DNA of 64,000 nt from Macrocystis pyrifera. Taxonomy: Eukaryota; Sar; Phaeophyceae; Laminariales; Laminariaceae. Where the stretch lies: the NCBI GenBank assembly GCA_031763025.1, contig JASSKH010000020.1:6698667-6762666 (forward strand). The letters run 5' to 3'. The position numbers and the translations under genes were made by a program. A model generated the notes under the pieces. That model did not search any database and was not told the DNA's origin. It saw nothing but the letters and a program-made list of their open reading frames with translations. Of this stretch, positions 11,028-21,169 are shown in pieces (position 1 is the first letter of the stretch; each line of letters begins with the position of its first letter).

Positions 11028-11567
11028 TGATGACATCGCATGAAATCGCCTGCTGCGGACCTTGCTCCATGCCGTGATTCGTCTCTTCACCGCATCCTTT
11101 TCATCTGTGGTCTGGTTGACACCCGTCATCCTCTCGATTTTATCTCCCCCCCCGGCCAATTGACCCCTCTCGCCAACTACCTGTTCATTATATTGCATGG
11201 CGTTGATTTTCCCAGACAACCCTTGAATCATTGGGGGAGCAACCGCGAGATGTTCGGTGATCGTAGATGTTCGTTTTTTTTTTTTTGTGGGTCTGATTAA
11301 GCGATGGCATCGGTATCCCAACACCCTCAACGGTGACCCCATCCCAATGCCACTTTGAATTACTGCTGCACCCCTTCCGATAGCTACATCTTCCCGATCG
11401 CCCTCAACCCCGCCTCCAGCACGCGTCACGTCCTCACCGGCAGCAGCCACATCAAAACCAGCAACACTCTCCGCCTCCACTTTGGCATATGCTTCGGCTG
11501 CCGCAGCAGCATTTCTGGCGTCTACAGCAGCAACTGCCATCGCATCATCATTCCCCGCGGCTGCCAC
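11028..11567 (-). CDS. hypothetical Ala/Gly-rich frame abutting a SINE
   Basis: The minus-strand frame starts at 11567 and reads as coding to about 11028, where it enters the SINE. The N-terminal ~90 residues are Ala/Gly/Val/Asp-rich. A KKKK stretch and a more balanced part (LSGKINAMQYNEQVVGERGQ) follow. A and G bias can come from GC-rich codons, so coding status is uncertain. With 10151-10684 it could be a gene broken by the SINE, but I cannot show continuity. Confidence 0.25.
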
Positions 11568-12489
11568 TGCCGTTTCAAAAACAGCAACTGCCGCACCTCA
11601 ACTCGCCCCCATGTTGCCCTATCCCCCTTCCCCTGCAGCGTCAATACCACTAAGCTGACACCGACGGGATGTGTTGTTTTATAAAACACGGCAGCAGCTA
11701 CCGCTGCTTATTGCGCGCTCGCGTGGTGACTCAGTCATGCTTCCCTTATCATTTCTTTTTTTTTCAACTCGGCGACCTCATAAAGAATATCAGACTCCTG
11801 CTCGTACACCTCCACAAGTAGAGTACTACGGTGGTAGATGGTCTTCATCCTCACAGTGTCGACCCTTTCCAGCCTGTCTCCCTAGTTCCACCAACTGCAC
11901 CCGATATCAACTTTATGCACCTCTTGCCCATCCCCTGTGTCAAAGCATGACAACGATTCAATTCTTCTCCCCAAACACCAGATTTCTTCAACCTTCATTG
12001 AAGAAGTTAGCCGATGAGACCTTTTTACTCAACTACTATTAATAGTCATTTTCTCGAATATTAAAATCCAGTCAAAAGATTGTCAAAAGAAACATGGCCT
12101 GACAACGAGTTCACAAGTTAATAACTATTATAATATGCAAAGCTCTTGGTAGGACGTTTCATTGCTGATTTACGTTTGATACCTCACGCGAGTGTTGAGG
12201 TATACCTCGTTCCTTTTTTGCATCGCCAAAAGGTGCTTTCGTAAAATATTTTTCTTGTGCGGGTCCGCCACAACAATGTTTGACAACGTACGTACCCAAT
12301 TGGCCATCGGTCTGTGTATGTATACGTTTAAGTGCAAAAAGTTGAACATAAAAACTTCCACGGTCACTTTGGTACGCGCCACGGCCTCACTCTATGGACC
12401 CGCCCCACATGGCACTCGGGCCCACGTGTTGTAGCAACAACAACCGGGTTGTGCAAAGCTGTGCCTGGTTTCATTTTACACTAGCCGGC
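11568..12489. other. unassigned DNA
   Basis: Short frames only. No domain, RNA or repeat that I can support. Confidence 0.3.
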
Positions 12490-12749
12490 GTCCCCGGTGG
12501 CTTGGTAGGTGGTCCGCGATCCTATCAAGATCAATTTCGTGAGTTCGAGTCTCTCCGAGTGCATGCTCGTATATAGGGACTTTTTCTTGCATAAACTTGA
12601 ATAGTGGAAAGTGCGAAAGCGTGAGTTAGCTGTACAATCGATGAAAGTCGACACCTGTGAGCACGGCTTGTCCAGAAGGTCGTCGAGGGTAAAACCTCCT
12701 ACGAGTGGGCTGGAAAGTAAAAGTGACGATGAAAATAAATAAAAAAAAA
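12490..12749 (+). mobile_element. tRNA-derived SINE, copy 4, internal deletion
   Basis: Complete head and 3' end, but about 80 bases of the body (including the C/G tract) are missing. The join falls between two TCGAC-like motifs present in full copies, as expected for deletion between short direct repeats. Confidence 0.8.
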
Positions 12750-13310
12750 TATAATTCTTCGACAGTCGAGTCTACGGGTCTACGTGTCAGTGGGTCAGTA
12801 AACTAACAAGAAACATAAAGCTGAATCTTCACGTGTAGACTCTATACCTACTCCACTCACCTAATACACAGGACGTGTTGCCGTCGAACGGTCTGACAGC
12901 CACCAGTGCAGCCGATCTCAAGCAGCCAGGAAACGAACAAACGGTGACCTGGGCCGGTCGAAATGACAACGAGGTGGTGCAGTCGGGCGGGGGTGGGAGG
13001 CTGCGGGGTTGGGTGGATGTGGAGCCGTTCTACTCTGGCTGCGAATAGAAGCTGGCCAATGAAAATTCGACGATTCACATGACATCCACACCAGGTAACT
13101 GTAATATTGATATTGATAGTTTTATTAACAGAATATTATTCAGAAACAGAATGGGGATCCTCCTCGAACTCTCCCCTATCCCCTATGGAAAATACAACAT
13201 GGTTGAGGGCAGATTTACGGTCAACCAACCAGTGGCACTTTAGTCAAGTCATTGTATTTATTTCCGATCAGATTAGGCAAAAAGCAAGAGTATAATTGAG
13301 AGTTTCGGAA
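12750..13310. other. unassigned DNA
   Basis: No gene or named repeat seen. Confidence 0.3.
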
Positions 13311-14386
13311 AATAAAAAAAAAAAAAAAAAAAAGTGCTCTGGGTGATTGTTGCTCAGGGTTTGTCGAAGTCTCTCCGCATAAAAGACGTCGACGGCTGTG
13401 TTTTTCCCTGAGCAGATTCTTCTTTGCCAGATGCTCAGGGTTACGGGCTGCAAAACAGGGTTTAACCCTGAGCAAAGAAGCTGCTCAGGGTAATAGTCAT
13501 GGCACAGAGCACAGGTAGTAAAGGATGCCTGTACCGTCACACAATCAGCCCGGGACTGACACTGACTCGCCACCATAGCCTAGGGCGACAAGGCGGGCCA
13601 TCTCCTCGAACCAGTCGTCGTTTGGTTCGTGATTTTGGGGGCGAGGAATTACAGAGTAGCTTCGGCAATCTCAGCAGGCAAGGAGGTGGAGCATGCATCA
13701 TCTACCTACCTGTCGAAAACAATATTGAAGACAATGGACCTAGCAACCTCACGCCGCGTGACGGTGAGGAGGGCGGTGATGGCGTAGAAGGTACACGAGT
13801 CGGACGACCACTCGCCAAAGCGTTGGGGCAACCGGGCGCTCCACCTCCTCCACCAGTAGGCGGTTGGTTGTTGTGATGGGGCTACAAGTACTACTGCTGT
13901 AATCGCAGCAGGCGAGACGAAGTGAGCAGGAGCCGCTCGATAAATAGAAGCACATCACGCTGCACACGAAAACGAAGACACGCAACCTCTAGCTGGGTGG
14001 CGGCTTGGACAGCGACGGTGGAGATCGTGTTAGAGTGATGGAGGAGCGGGAGGGGCAGGTCGGGGCGAAAGGTGGTGGAACACGCGGCGGTCGACTGCAC
14101 GATGCTCGAAGCTTGCTGTGAAAAGTGGGGAAGCTTGAACGCAGGTCCACGTCATTTTAATCCTCCTCCCACCCTGAGCAAGTTTTTTTTTTTCGAATTT
14201 TTTCCAAATCCTGGAAGCACCAACCCTGAGCACCCACCCTGAGCACCCCACCCTGAGCACTTTTTGTTTTTTTTTTTTTTTTCGCTCTTTATTATTTGAG
14301 ATTGCTCATCTACGCCTTCAACCAGCACCAACATGCAACGCGTTGTCCCGGGTGTTGCCCTAGTGCTCAGGCTTATTCCTAAACCC
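13311..14386. mobile_element. putative DNA transposon with TGCTCAGGG subterminal repeats
   Basis: About ten copies of TGCTCAGGG or its complement cluster at 13335-13490 and at 14165-14370. They flank ~0.7 kb without a recognisable protein. Each side also has an A/T homopolymer (about 13315-13333 and 14266-14282) next to a GTGCTC(A/T)GGGT copy, in inverted relation. Short motifs repeated near both ends are typical of transposase-binding sites in hAT and CACTA elements. The exact ends and target duplication are not resolved. Confidence 0.45.
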
Positions 14387-15262
14387 ACGACCGTACCTCC
14401 AGAATGAAATTTATCAGCTGTTCATTAGAAATTTGTGAGGTAGAATATCGTGTCAGTGGGAGGAGACGAGGGCTTCATGAGAGGTAACGCTTCATCCAGC
14501 TGTACATCACAGGAGCTACCGTCTTCCGACACTAGGGGTACACCACTGTCACCGTCATCATCGGAGATCAGAGGTCCGGGTGAGTTCATTGGTAGCAGCG
14601 TTTTGTCTTTCCTGAGAGCCGCTCATGTCAGGTACCGCTTGTCGTGCATACTTAATGAATGTCTTCTTCTCCGAGGGGGAGATGCACGAGCACAAAAGTA
14701 CTGGGATACTGCACTAAAGACCCGAAAAGTAGAACACAAAAATATGGAAATTATTAATAGCCTAAAGGGTCACGTCGAATAGCTGCGAGTCTCATCTGCT
14801 TTCATAGTCCGAGAACGAACGACTCACTCGCGCACACAACTACAGACTAAGCATCCTCTTTTCAAATTAACGAGCATTGAAACAAGCAGGAGAACTCTGG
14901 GCCATTATTTGAGCAAGACGTGGACCTAGTGTTGCTTCGAGTACGAGCTGTTACATGATGTTGTTATGGCTTCAACTCTCGAAGCAAGAAGTCCGTGGTC
15001 ACACACAAACTGAGCCTGGGGAACATCCCAAAACCCATTTAAAAAAGACTAGACTGAGAAGTTCGACCGTTATTATCTGAATTTCACAAGACAACGAGGG
15101 GCACACAAAATTTCTCGATTGCGGGTGACGACAGCAAGCAGCAGCACATGACATTTTGATGTGCAGACCGCGATACCTAATTTTTTAGTTCAAAACTAAA
15201 AACACCACTAAAGATTCGAGCTTACAGACTCTTAAGACCTACAGATTCTTCCACTCTACTGA

Positions 15263-15264
<2 letters not shown>
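14387..15264. other. unassigned DNA
   Basis: A 110-codon plus-strand frame (14450-14782) has no recognisable family. Nothing else is supported. Confidence 0.25.
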
Positions 15265-15297
<33 letters not shown>

Positions 15298-15604
15298 CCA
15301 TCACTTTTACTTCCCAGCCCACTCGTAGGAGGTTTTTACCCTCGACGATCTTCTGGACAAGCCGTGGTCACAGGTGTCGTCCCTTCTCCCCCCCGGTACG
15401 TGCCTTTAGTTTTGTCGCGCATAGGGTTCAGCATTCCCACTGCTCGTCGATTTTCATCGAATGTAGCCAACTCACGCTTTCGCGCTTTCCGCTTATCAAG
15501 TTTTTATGCAAGAAAAAGTCCCTATGAGCATGCACTCGGTGGGACTTGAACCCACGAAATTGATCTTGACAGGCACGCGGACCACCTACCAAGCCACCGG
15601 GGAC
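15265..15604 (-). mobile_element. tRNA-derived SINE, copy 5 (full length)
   Basis: Minus-strand full-length copy with a long A tail (15265-15297), the CCGGGGGG tract and the complete head. It is very close to copy 1, so it is among the younger copies. Confidence 0.85.
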
Positions 15605-15672
15605 GCGGGCTAAGTAGAGTATTGGAGTCTGTCCAGCGACCAACGACTGCATTGTGAATAAAAAAATTGAAA

Positions 15673-15851
15673 GACGTCAGCTGTTAGTTCCACTGATGCT
15701 AATGTTGATACTAAACTTTTCAAGCTGCGCAATACGTCTGGTTTGTATCACATTTCTTCTAAACTTTACAAGTCTTATGATATGCCGATCGCGCGCGATC
15801 TATACCTGGCATATAATATGCCAGTGACTCCCCTGGATGCCACCCTGGTCA
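15673..15851 (+). mobile_element. single arm of a foldback repeat
   Basis: Matches the right arm of the foldback at 29522-29898: GACGTCAGCTGT..., GATACT(A/C)AACTTT, CAAGCTGCG, then CCCCTGGATGCCACC at its end. No opposite arm is seen. Confidence 0.55.
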
Positions 15852-16414
15852 GCAGGCCAAGTTGAACAATCCTTATGCGCACTAATACTATTAATATACA
15901 AGGGGGCTTTCGCCGGCGGCGTGATGGCCGCCGTCGACGCTTCAGACCCCGCACTGCATATTTAATGCCAGTTTTCGACGCCAAGGGCCCGTAACACATG
16001 TTCGACGAATCCCCCAAGGCACTGAGTAATAATAGTCACAGGGAAGAGTAATGAGCGACAATTTTGAGCGACAGACGCCTGGTGACCCGGGGCTCGGCTG
16101 ATGGACATCTATACCAATTATTGCACTTATATTATTATCGCTGACGCACTTGACAAACCTCCACACCTCGGATAACGTAACAATCGGATAACACTTATCT
16201 ACTTTATGGGGCCTAACACAGGAACGTGGTAACGTACCAACAATAGTCTTAGCACTAGAAGAACTATCACGGTAACGCGGCAACACAGCAGTGTTAACTG
16301 AACACAGTGGTAACTGGAAACCCACGAACGTGCACGAGCCTTGACGTTATCTTGCTTCTCGGTCTCGTCCAGTAATATAATAACATTACGTTATGTTTTG
16401 ATCAATCCTTGAAC
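15852..16414. other. unassigned DNA around the MITE
   Basis: Rich in short GATAAC/GTTATC and GGTAAC words, also found at 17200-17560 on the other side of the MITE. This could be one older element split by the MITE, but I cannot define its ends. Confidence 0.25.
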
Positions 16415-16417
16415 TAA

Positions 16418-17197
16418 GATTGTTTCCTATGCGGTTCGATTTCGAGCTTCAGATTTGTATTTTTTCGATCTAAAAAAAGAATGACCCTACTTATGCAGTC
16501 CGATTATGCAAAATCCGACCGGAATTTTTTCGATTTGAGAATCCGATGACCCAAGTCGTCGGATTTTGGGCCAAAATCCGACCACCCTGGGTCATCCGAT
16601 TTTGAGATCGAAAAATGGCATGCTCTCTAAATTCAAGATGTTATCCACGACAGCAAAGAGCAGCGGAACGATCGATGAGTTGGATGGTGATACAGCTGTA
16701 TAGCGACATTGCTTCGAGCCCGACGCGCGGTCGGCGCGTCCCTCCGTGGCCAGACTAGAGTCGGCTGGCGCGGGCTCGGGCCTAGAGACCAAGAGAAGAG
16801 CACTCGGAAAGCGCCTCTCCGTGGATACGTACTCGTAGACTACACCGCAGCTGTACAGCAGCAGCAGCAGTCAAGTCACAAAATCAAACGCAAATACCAA
16901 GACAGGGTTGACTCTAGCGCACTCGCCACATCTCTTCGCCACCAGACTAGAGGCAGTCAGCCTAGCGTGGGCTCGGACGCTTGGGTCCTACGCGCAGGGC
17001 AGCGCACCCAGCGCGTCTCTTCGCGGCGCCAAATCACAAAAACAGCAGTTGGTCTCGGCGTTTGCTCGAATCTCTACACGCACAATAAATCTGATTTTTC
17101 CGCATAGGAAGGCCCTTTCGATTTGTCAAGCTCATATCTGAAAATGCGATCGGGTCAAAATCTGAAGCTCAAAAATCGAACCGCATAGGAAACGGCC
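16418..17197. mobile_element. Harbinger/Tourist-like MITE with TAA duplication
   Basis: A 780-bp element whose ends are inverted repeats: GTTTCCTATGCGGTTCGAT at 16422-16440 and its complement at about 17172-17194, continuing into GAGCTTCAGATTT. The outermost bases are GATT on the left and, read inward, GGCC on the right. TAA lies directly outside both ends (16415-16417 and 17198-17200), the TWA duplication of PIF/Harbinger elements. The interior has two diverged copies of a CCAGACTAGAG...GCTCGG block and no transposase, so it is non-autonomous. Confidence 0.7.
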
Positions 17198-17200
17198 TAA

Positions 17201-17613
17201 TTAACACCGTTACACAGTGTCACGCTGGGACCAAACACGTTATCACTTCATCATGCCAAGATCGATATCCGCATATTTACTAATAATACGGTGGACCATA
17301 GTTACCTACGGTACACACTACGCCCATATATTTCCACATTTTTTTGTACTAGCACACTTGGTCCTATTTACTATGGCCCACCGATATACAATCATGATGT
17401 TATTGTCGACGCAGCGTTGTTCGCCATCACTAATACACATAACGTGTTACAAAAGATAACACTAACGCAACATAACGCAATGGCCAGCACTACTCACACA
17501 ACGTTATCTGGACCCCCCATCTGATGGCCTTAGGGTCGGATAACGAAACACGCTTTTCCATCCGAAGCAGAACTCTTGACCTGATTATCTGGACACCCCA
17601 AGAAAGAAAACAC
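17201..17613. other. satellite-like flank of the hAT element
   Basis: The 17560-17613 stretch (CCGAAGCAGAACTC...) belongs to the repeat array that resumes at 19479, on the far side of the hAT-like insertion. Confidence 0.5.
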
Positions 17614-17639
17614 CAAGGCTTATCACGGTAATTTCGGCG

Positions 17640-17975
17640 GGACGGTAACGGCGGTAACGGCGGGACGGGACGGTAAAACCGCCGTCAAGATGGTCCCGCC
17701 GTCCCGTCCTGTCCCGTCCCGCCGACAAAATCCCTGACCGTCGTCACTTACCGTCCCGTCCCGCCTATAAAATCTCTCCCGTTGGAAATTACCGTCCCGT
17801 CCCGGCATGACATAGAAAAATTACCGTCCCGTCCCGCCGTGGCACTGAAAAATTACCGTCCCGTACCGCCGTGACACCGACAAATTACCGTCCCGTCCCG
17901 CCGTGACACCAGAAAAATACCGTCCCGTCCCGCCGATAAAATCTCTCCCGTAGAAAATTATCGTTCCATCCCGTC
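17640..17975 (+). repeat. left subterminal GC-rich minisatellite of the hAT-like element
   Basis: About eight imperfect copies of TACCGTCCCGTCCCGCCG, spaced by A-rich spacers (about 30-40 bp per unit), with the first ones in the opposite orientation. Confidence 0.8.
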
Positions 17976-18185
17976 GTGACACCGCCGCCGGCGGACATAA
18001 CTTGCCTCTTCCCGTACAAGAATCATTCGTGGTGGTCTGTTCCCATCCATTTCCACCACGAATTACGAAAATAATCAAGAAATTTCGAGTTGTACCAAAC
18101 TTTAATAGAAATTCCTATATAAATACATGTTTTATCGTAAATTGTGCACAACTCCCATCGATAAATGAATACGTATAGAATAGCA

Positions 18186-18329
18186 GTAGGCGTATTACCC
18201 AGCTTGCCAAATTGGGTATCAACTATTCAACTACCAGGTATTAAGCAGTCGAACTCACAGATGACGTATTTTCATCGTCGTGCTTATATAATACCTGGTC
18301 AGTTGTTGGTATGAAATTGCTGGGCACCA
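18186..18329. mobile_element. foldback repeat inside the hAT-like element
   Basis: Inverted arms (CCCAGCTTGCCAAATTGGG / AAATTGCTGGG, ACCAGGTATTAAGCA / TGCTTATATAATACCTGGT) around a centre GTCGAACTCACAG(A/C)TGACGT shared with the foldback at 29522-29898. Confidence 0.6.
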
Positions 18330-19159
18330 CATGCATTTACTTCTGCTAGAAAAAGCTATGCTGGTGGTGTTGATCAGCAGCTGGTTGATGAACTGTTTTT
18401 ATATACTTTAAAATGAAGGTAAGTACAAATATTACCGATAAAGAATGAAAATTACTACCAAGTAGTAATGTGTATACCTGATGGTGTTGTTTTTTCTTTT
18501 CATATCTTCATTCTTCATTTCCACTCGCAACTGAAAGCAGAGTATCATATCACAACACCTGCCACAGTCTCGCCACCACACACAAAGAGCACGCAGACCC
18601 CGATCACACCAGTACTACTGGTGTGGCCCGAAAAGATTTTAGGAGACACGCCATCAAGCGGGACGCAAAACGTACGCTGTCAAGGATGTAGGGTCGAGTG
18701 TTACAAATTGTAAATGTCAACGCCAAGTTGCTGTCTGTCAAGGGGTGAACGTGCTGTCTCCTAACGTATTTGGTGTGACGGGCACGGACGCCATGGATGC
18801 CTATATCACGGGCGGGGTTGATCGACCAGCAGCGGCACTAGAATCGCCACCGCCGCCGCCACCACCTCCATTTGCACAACCACGAGTAACACAGCGCACG
18901 CACGACCATCAGAACAGCCGCCATGAGCTGGCAACGCAACAACAGGGCTTGGGGCAGGGGTGGAAGAAATCAGAAGACGTCGCCCGTGTAGTGGCAGCAC
19001 TTCTCGGGGCTTGGGCTGCGCGGGTCGAGAAGAAAACGTCTGCGTCGGGACGGGTCCCTTCGCGGAACCAGCGGTGTGCGGGAATTTTTTCACGTGTAAC
19101 CGTGCTGACCCTGCGGCCGGAAAGAAGAAACATATATTTATCGTCCAGCCCGCCGAAGA

Positions 19160-19452
19160 AAAAGAAAATTACCGTCCCGTCCCGCCGAGGAAACAAATAT
19201 TTACCGTCCCGTCCCGCCGAGGAAACAAATATTTACCGTCCCGTCCCGCCGAGGGGAAAAATATTTTCCGTCCCGTCCCGTCGTGAAATTTAGCCCCGTT
19301 GACTTTTACCGTCCCGTCCCGTCGAGAAATTCGGCACCCGCTGTCCCTTCCCGCCAACTTTTTATGACCTCATTTTACCGTCCCGTCCCGTCCCGTTTTC
19401 ATTTTTTTTTCCCGCCAAACGACTCAAATCTGTCCCGTCCCGTCCCGTCACG
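19160..19452 (+). repeat. right subterminal GC-rich minisatellite of the hAT-like element
   Basis: About eight copies of the same CCGTCCCGTCCCGCCG-type unit, some with CAAATATT spacers. They produce a false Pro/Ser/Arg-rich frame. Confidence 0.8.
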
Positions 19453-19486
19453 ATTCTCAGTCACTGTGATAAGCCTTGGAAAACAC

Positions 19487-20110
19487 GCTCAACAATCAAT
19501 CTAAGAAAATACTCAACATATGACACAACCCTCATTCCAACCGAAGTAGCAATTATTCTTATGAAGGAAACCAAACGCGGCAATGACGACAGACAGTGAA
19601 TGACGATGAATGTAAGAGAACATCGACACATGTTACAGCAATATCATTGCATCCGAAGCAGAACTCAGGGCATACTCTGGTGAAGAAAACCAAGAGCGGG
19701 AACGACCATTCAATATGTACAACCCCACGCTTGAATGTCTCCAGACATCCAAGGGAACAACACTGCGACCACCAACTACAAATACAACCTAACATGACAG
19801 TCGTCCGAAGCACTCTGGTTCAAGATGTAACATAAACCTCATTCCAATCAAAGCAGAACTCTGCAATAGCTTGTGAAGGAAATCAAACGCGGGAATGTTT
19901 GATTTAAGAGCCTATACGCAGTGTCTAGTCACCCCAAGGAAGGAAATGGCGACAATCAATTGAAGAGAATATTAAAATGCATCCGAAGCATGGCTTTGGA
20001 CAAACTCTGGTTAAAACAAAAAACGGGAACGACCATCCAAATCACACGTCTACAGACACGCCAAGGAAGGAAACACAGTCGACCGCCAATCAAAGAAAAT
20101 ACTCAACATG
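19487..20110 (+). repeat. diverged satellite array
   Basis: Units repeat the words CCGAAGCA(G/T), ACTCTGGTT(A/C)A or CTCTGGTGAAGAAAA, GCGGGAA(C/T)GACC, CCAAGGAAGGAAA and AAAATACTCAACAT with uneven spacing. The hAT-like element sits in this array: 17560-17613 is its left continuation. Confidence 0.6.
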
Positions 20111-20345
20111 GCATGAGTCTGCGGCCTTTGACCTCTTCGCAGGCGAAAAGTGGAGAGCGTTCGACATGAACTACTAAATAAGTTTGCAGTCGACGGCTGT
20201 TGAGGAGAGTGAGAGTTGTGGGGTGCCCGTCTAGAGCATCGAAGCTACTCCAATCCTGAAAGGACCCGAACTGGTGCCGGCACTCGACTCGAAACTTGTG
20301 TAAACGAGCCGTGGGTCTTTCGTACTCGATTTTTTGCGGCATGTT
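20111..20345. other. unassigned DNA
   Basis: Nothing recognised. Confidence 0.3.
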
Positions 20346-21025
20346 TTGGTTTCATCACAAATCAACACGCAGGCATGAAAGAAAGGACCGCATGCTCTAA
20401 TAAAATAATATGTATTACTCTCCCAAATCAACACGCAGGCATCAAAGAAAGGACCGCATGCTCTAATAAAAATAATATGTATTACTCTCCCAACTCCCAA
20501 AGCAACAAACACTTAAGGATCAAAGAAAGGACCGCATGCTCGACAGCATAGAGCTTGCTCCACGACCAGCCCGGATCTAGGTTGTAAGACAGAGACTTGA
20601 AAGGCAGCGGTCGCAAGAAACAGCATCACGCATGTGGCAAACGACGACACGCACGACCACCCCGGATCTAGGTTAAATGGCAGACTTGAAAGGCAGTGGT
20701 GGGAGGGAACAGCATAACGAATGTGGCACGCAAAGACACGCACGATCGAAATACCTCGAAATACCCAAATAGCCGAGAAACACAGAATATACACTATACA
20801 CTCTATTAAAATAATATGTATTACTCCCCCAAAGCAACATGCAGGCATCAAAGAAAGGACCGCATGCTGGACAGCATAGAAGTGGGGAGGGAGGAGAAGA
20901 GATTGCTCTATACGACTACCCCGGATCAAGGTTATAAGGCAGAGACTTGAAAGGGTTGAAACATTGAGCAAGAAGACGGTGTACTCCTGCTGTATGCGTT
21001 GATAGTACTCTTCATGGGTATACAA
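20346..21025. repeat. interleaved minisatellites
   Basis: A ~65-bp unit (CATCAAAGAAAGGACCGCAT, then CTAATAAAATAATATGTATT) is repeated at 20360-20545 and again at about 20805-20870. Between them a ~105-bp unit (CCCGGATCTAGGTT...AGACTTGAAAGGCAG...CACGCACGA) is repeated about three times. A related piece recurs at 27560-27605. Confidence 0.6.
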
Positions 21026-21169
21026 ACATACATACTATGCCCGGTACGTACATTTACGGAACTCGGGGAGAAGAAATGAAGAAAACAGAGTACTCGAGAA
21101 TCACACAACACTCTATTAAAATACTTTCATATTAATAATACATATAACCATGTTATATACTAGCGTTGA

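Larger units (their letters stand above)
17614..19478. mobile_element. non-autonomous hAT-like transposon, exact 8-bp TSD
   Basis: A 1,865-bp element with terminal inverted repeats CAAGGCTTATCAC (17614-17626) and its complement GTGATAAGCCTTG (19466-19478). GAAAACAC occurs directly outside both ends (17606-17613 and 19479-19486), an exact 8-bp target duplication as made by hAT transposases. Both subterminal regions are arrays of a GC-rich TACCGTCCCGTCCCGCCG motif. The interior carries a foldback repeat and a proline-rich 182-codon frame (18745-19293) that runs into the right array and has no BED finger or hAT catalytic block, so I do not call it a transposase. It interrupts a satellite array. 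Confidence 0.85.

Noticed and set aside
18745-19293. 182-codon frame as a hAT transposase
   Set aside because: It has no BED finger or hAT catalytic motifs, is proline-rich and runs into the GC-rich minisatellite, which alone keeps the frame open.
17640-19452. CRISPR-like array
   Set aside because: Repeats are GC-rich, imperfect and irregularly spaced, in a eukaryotic transposon. Spacers are not unique sequences of constant length.
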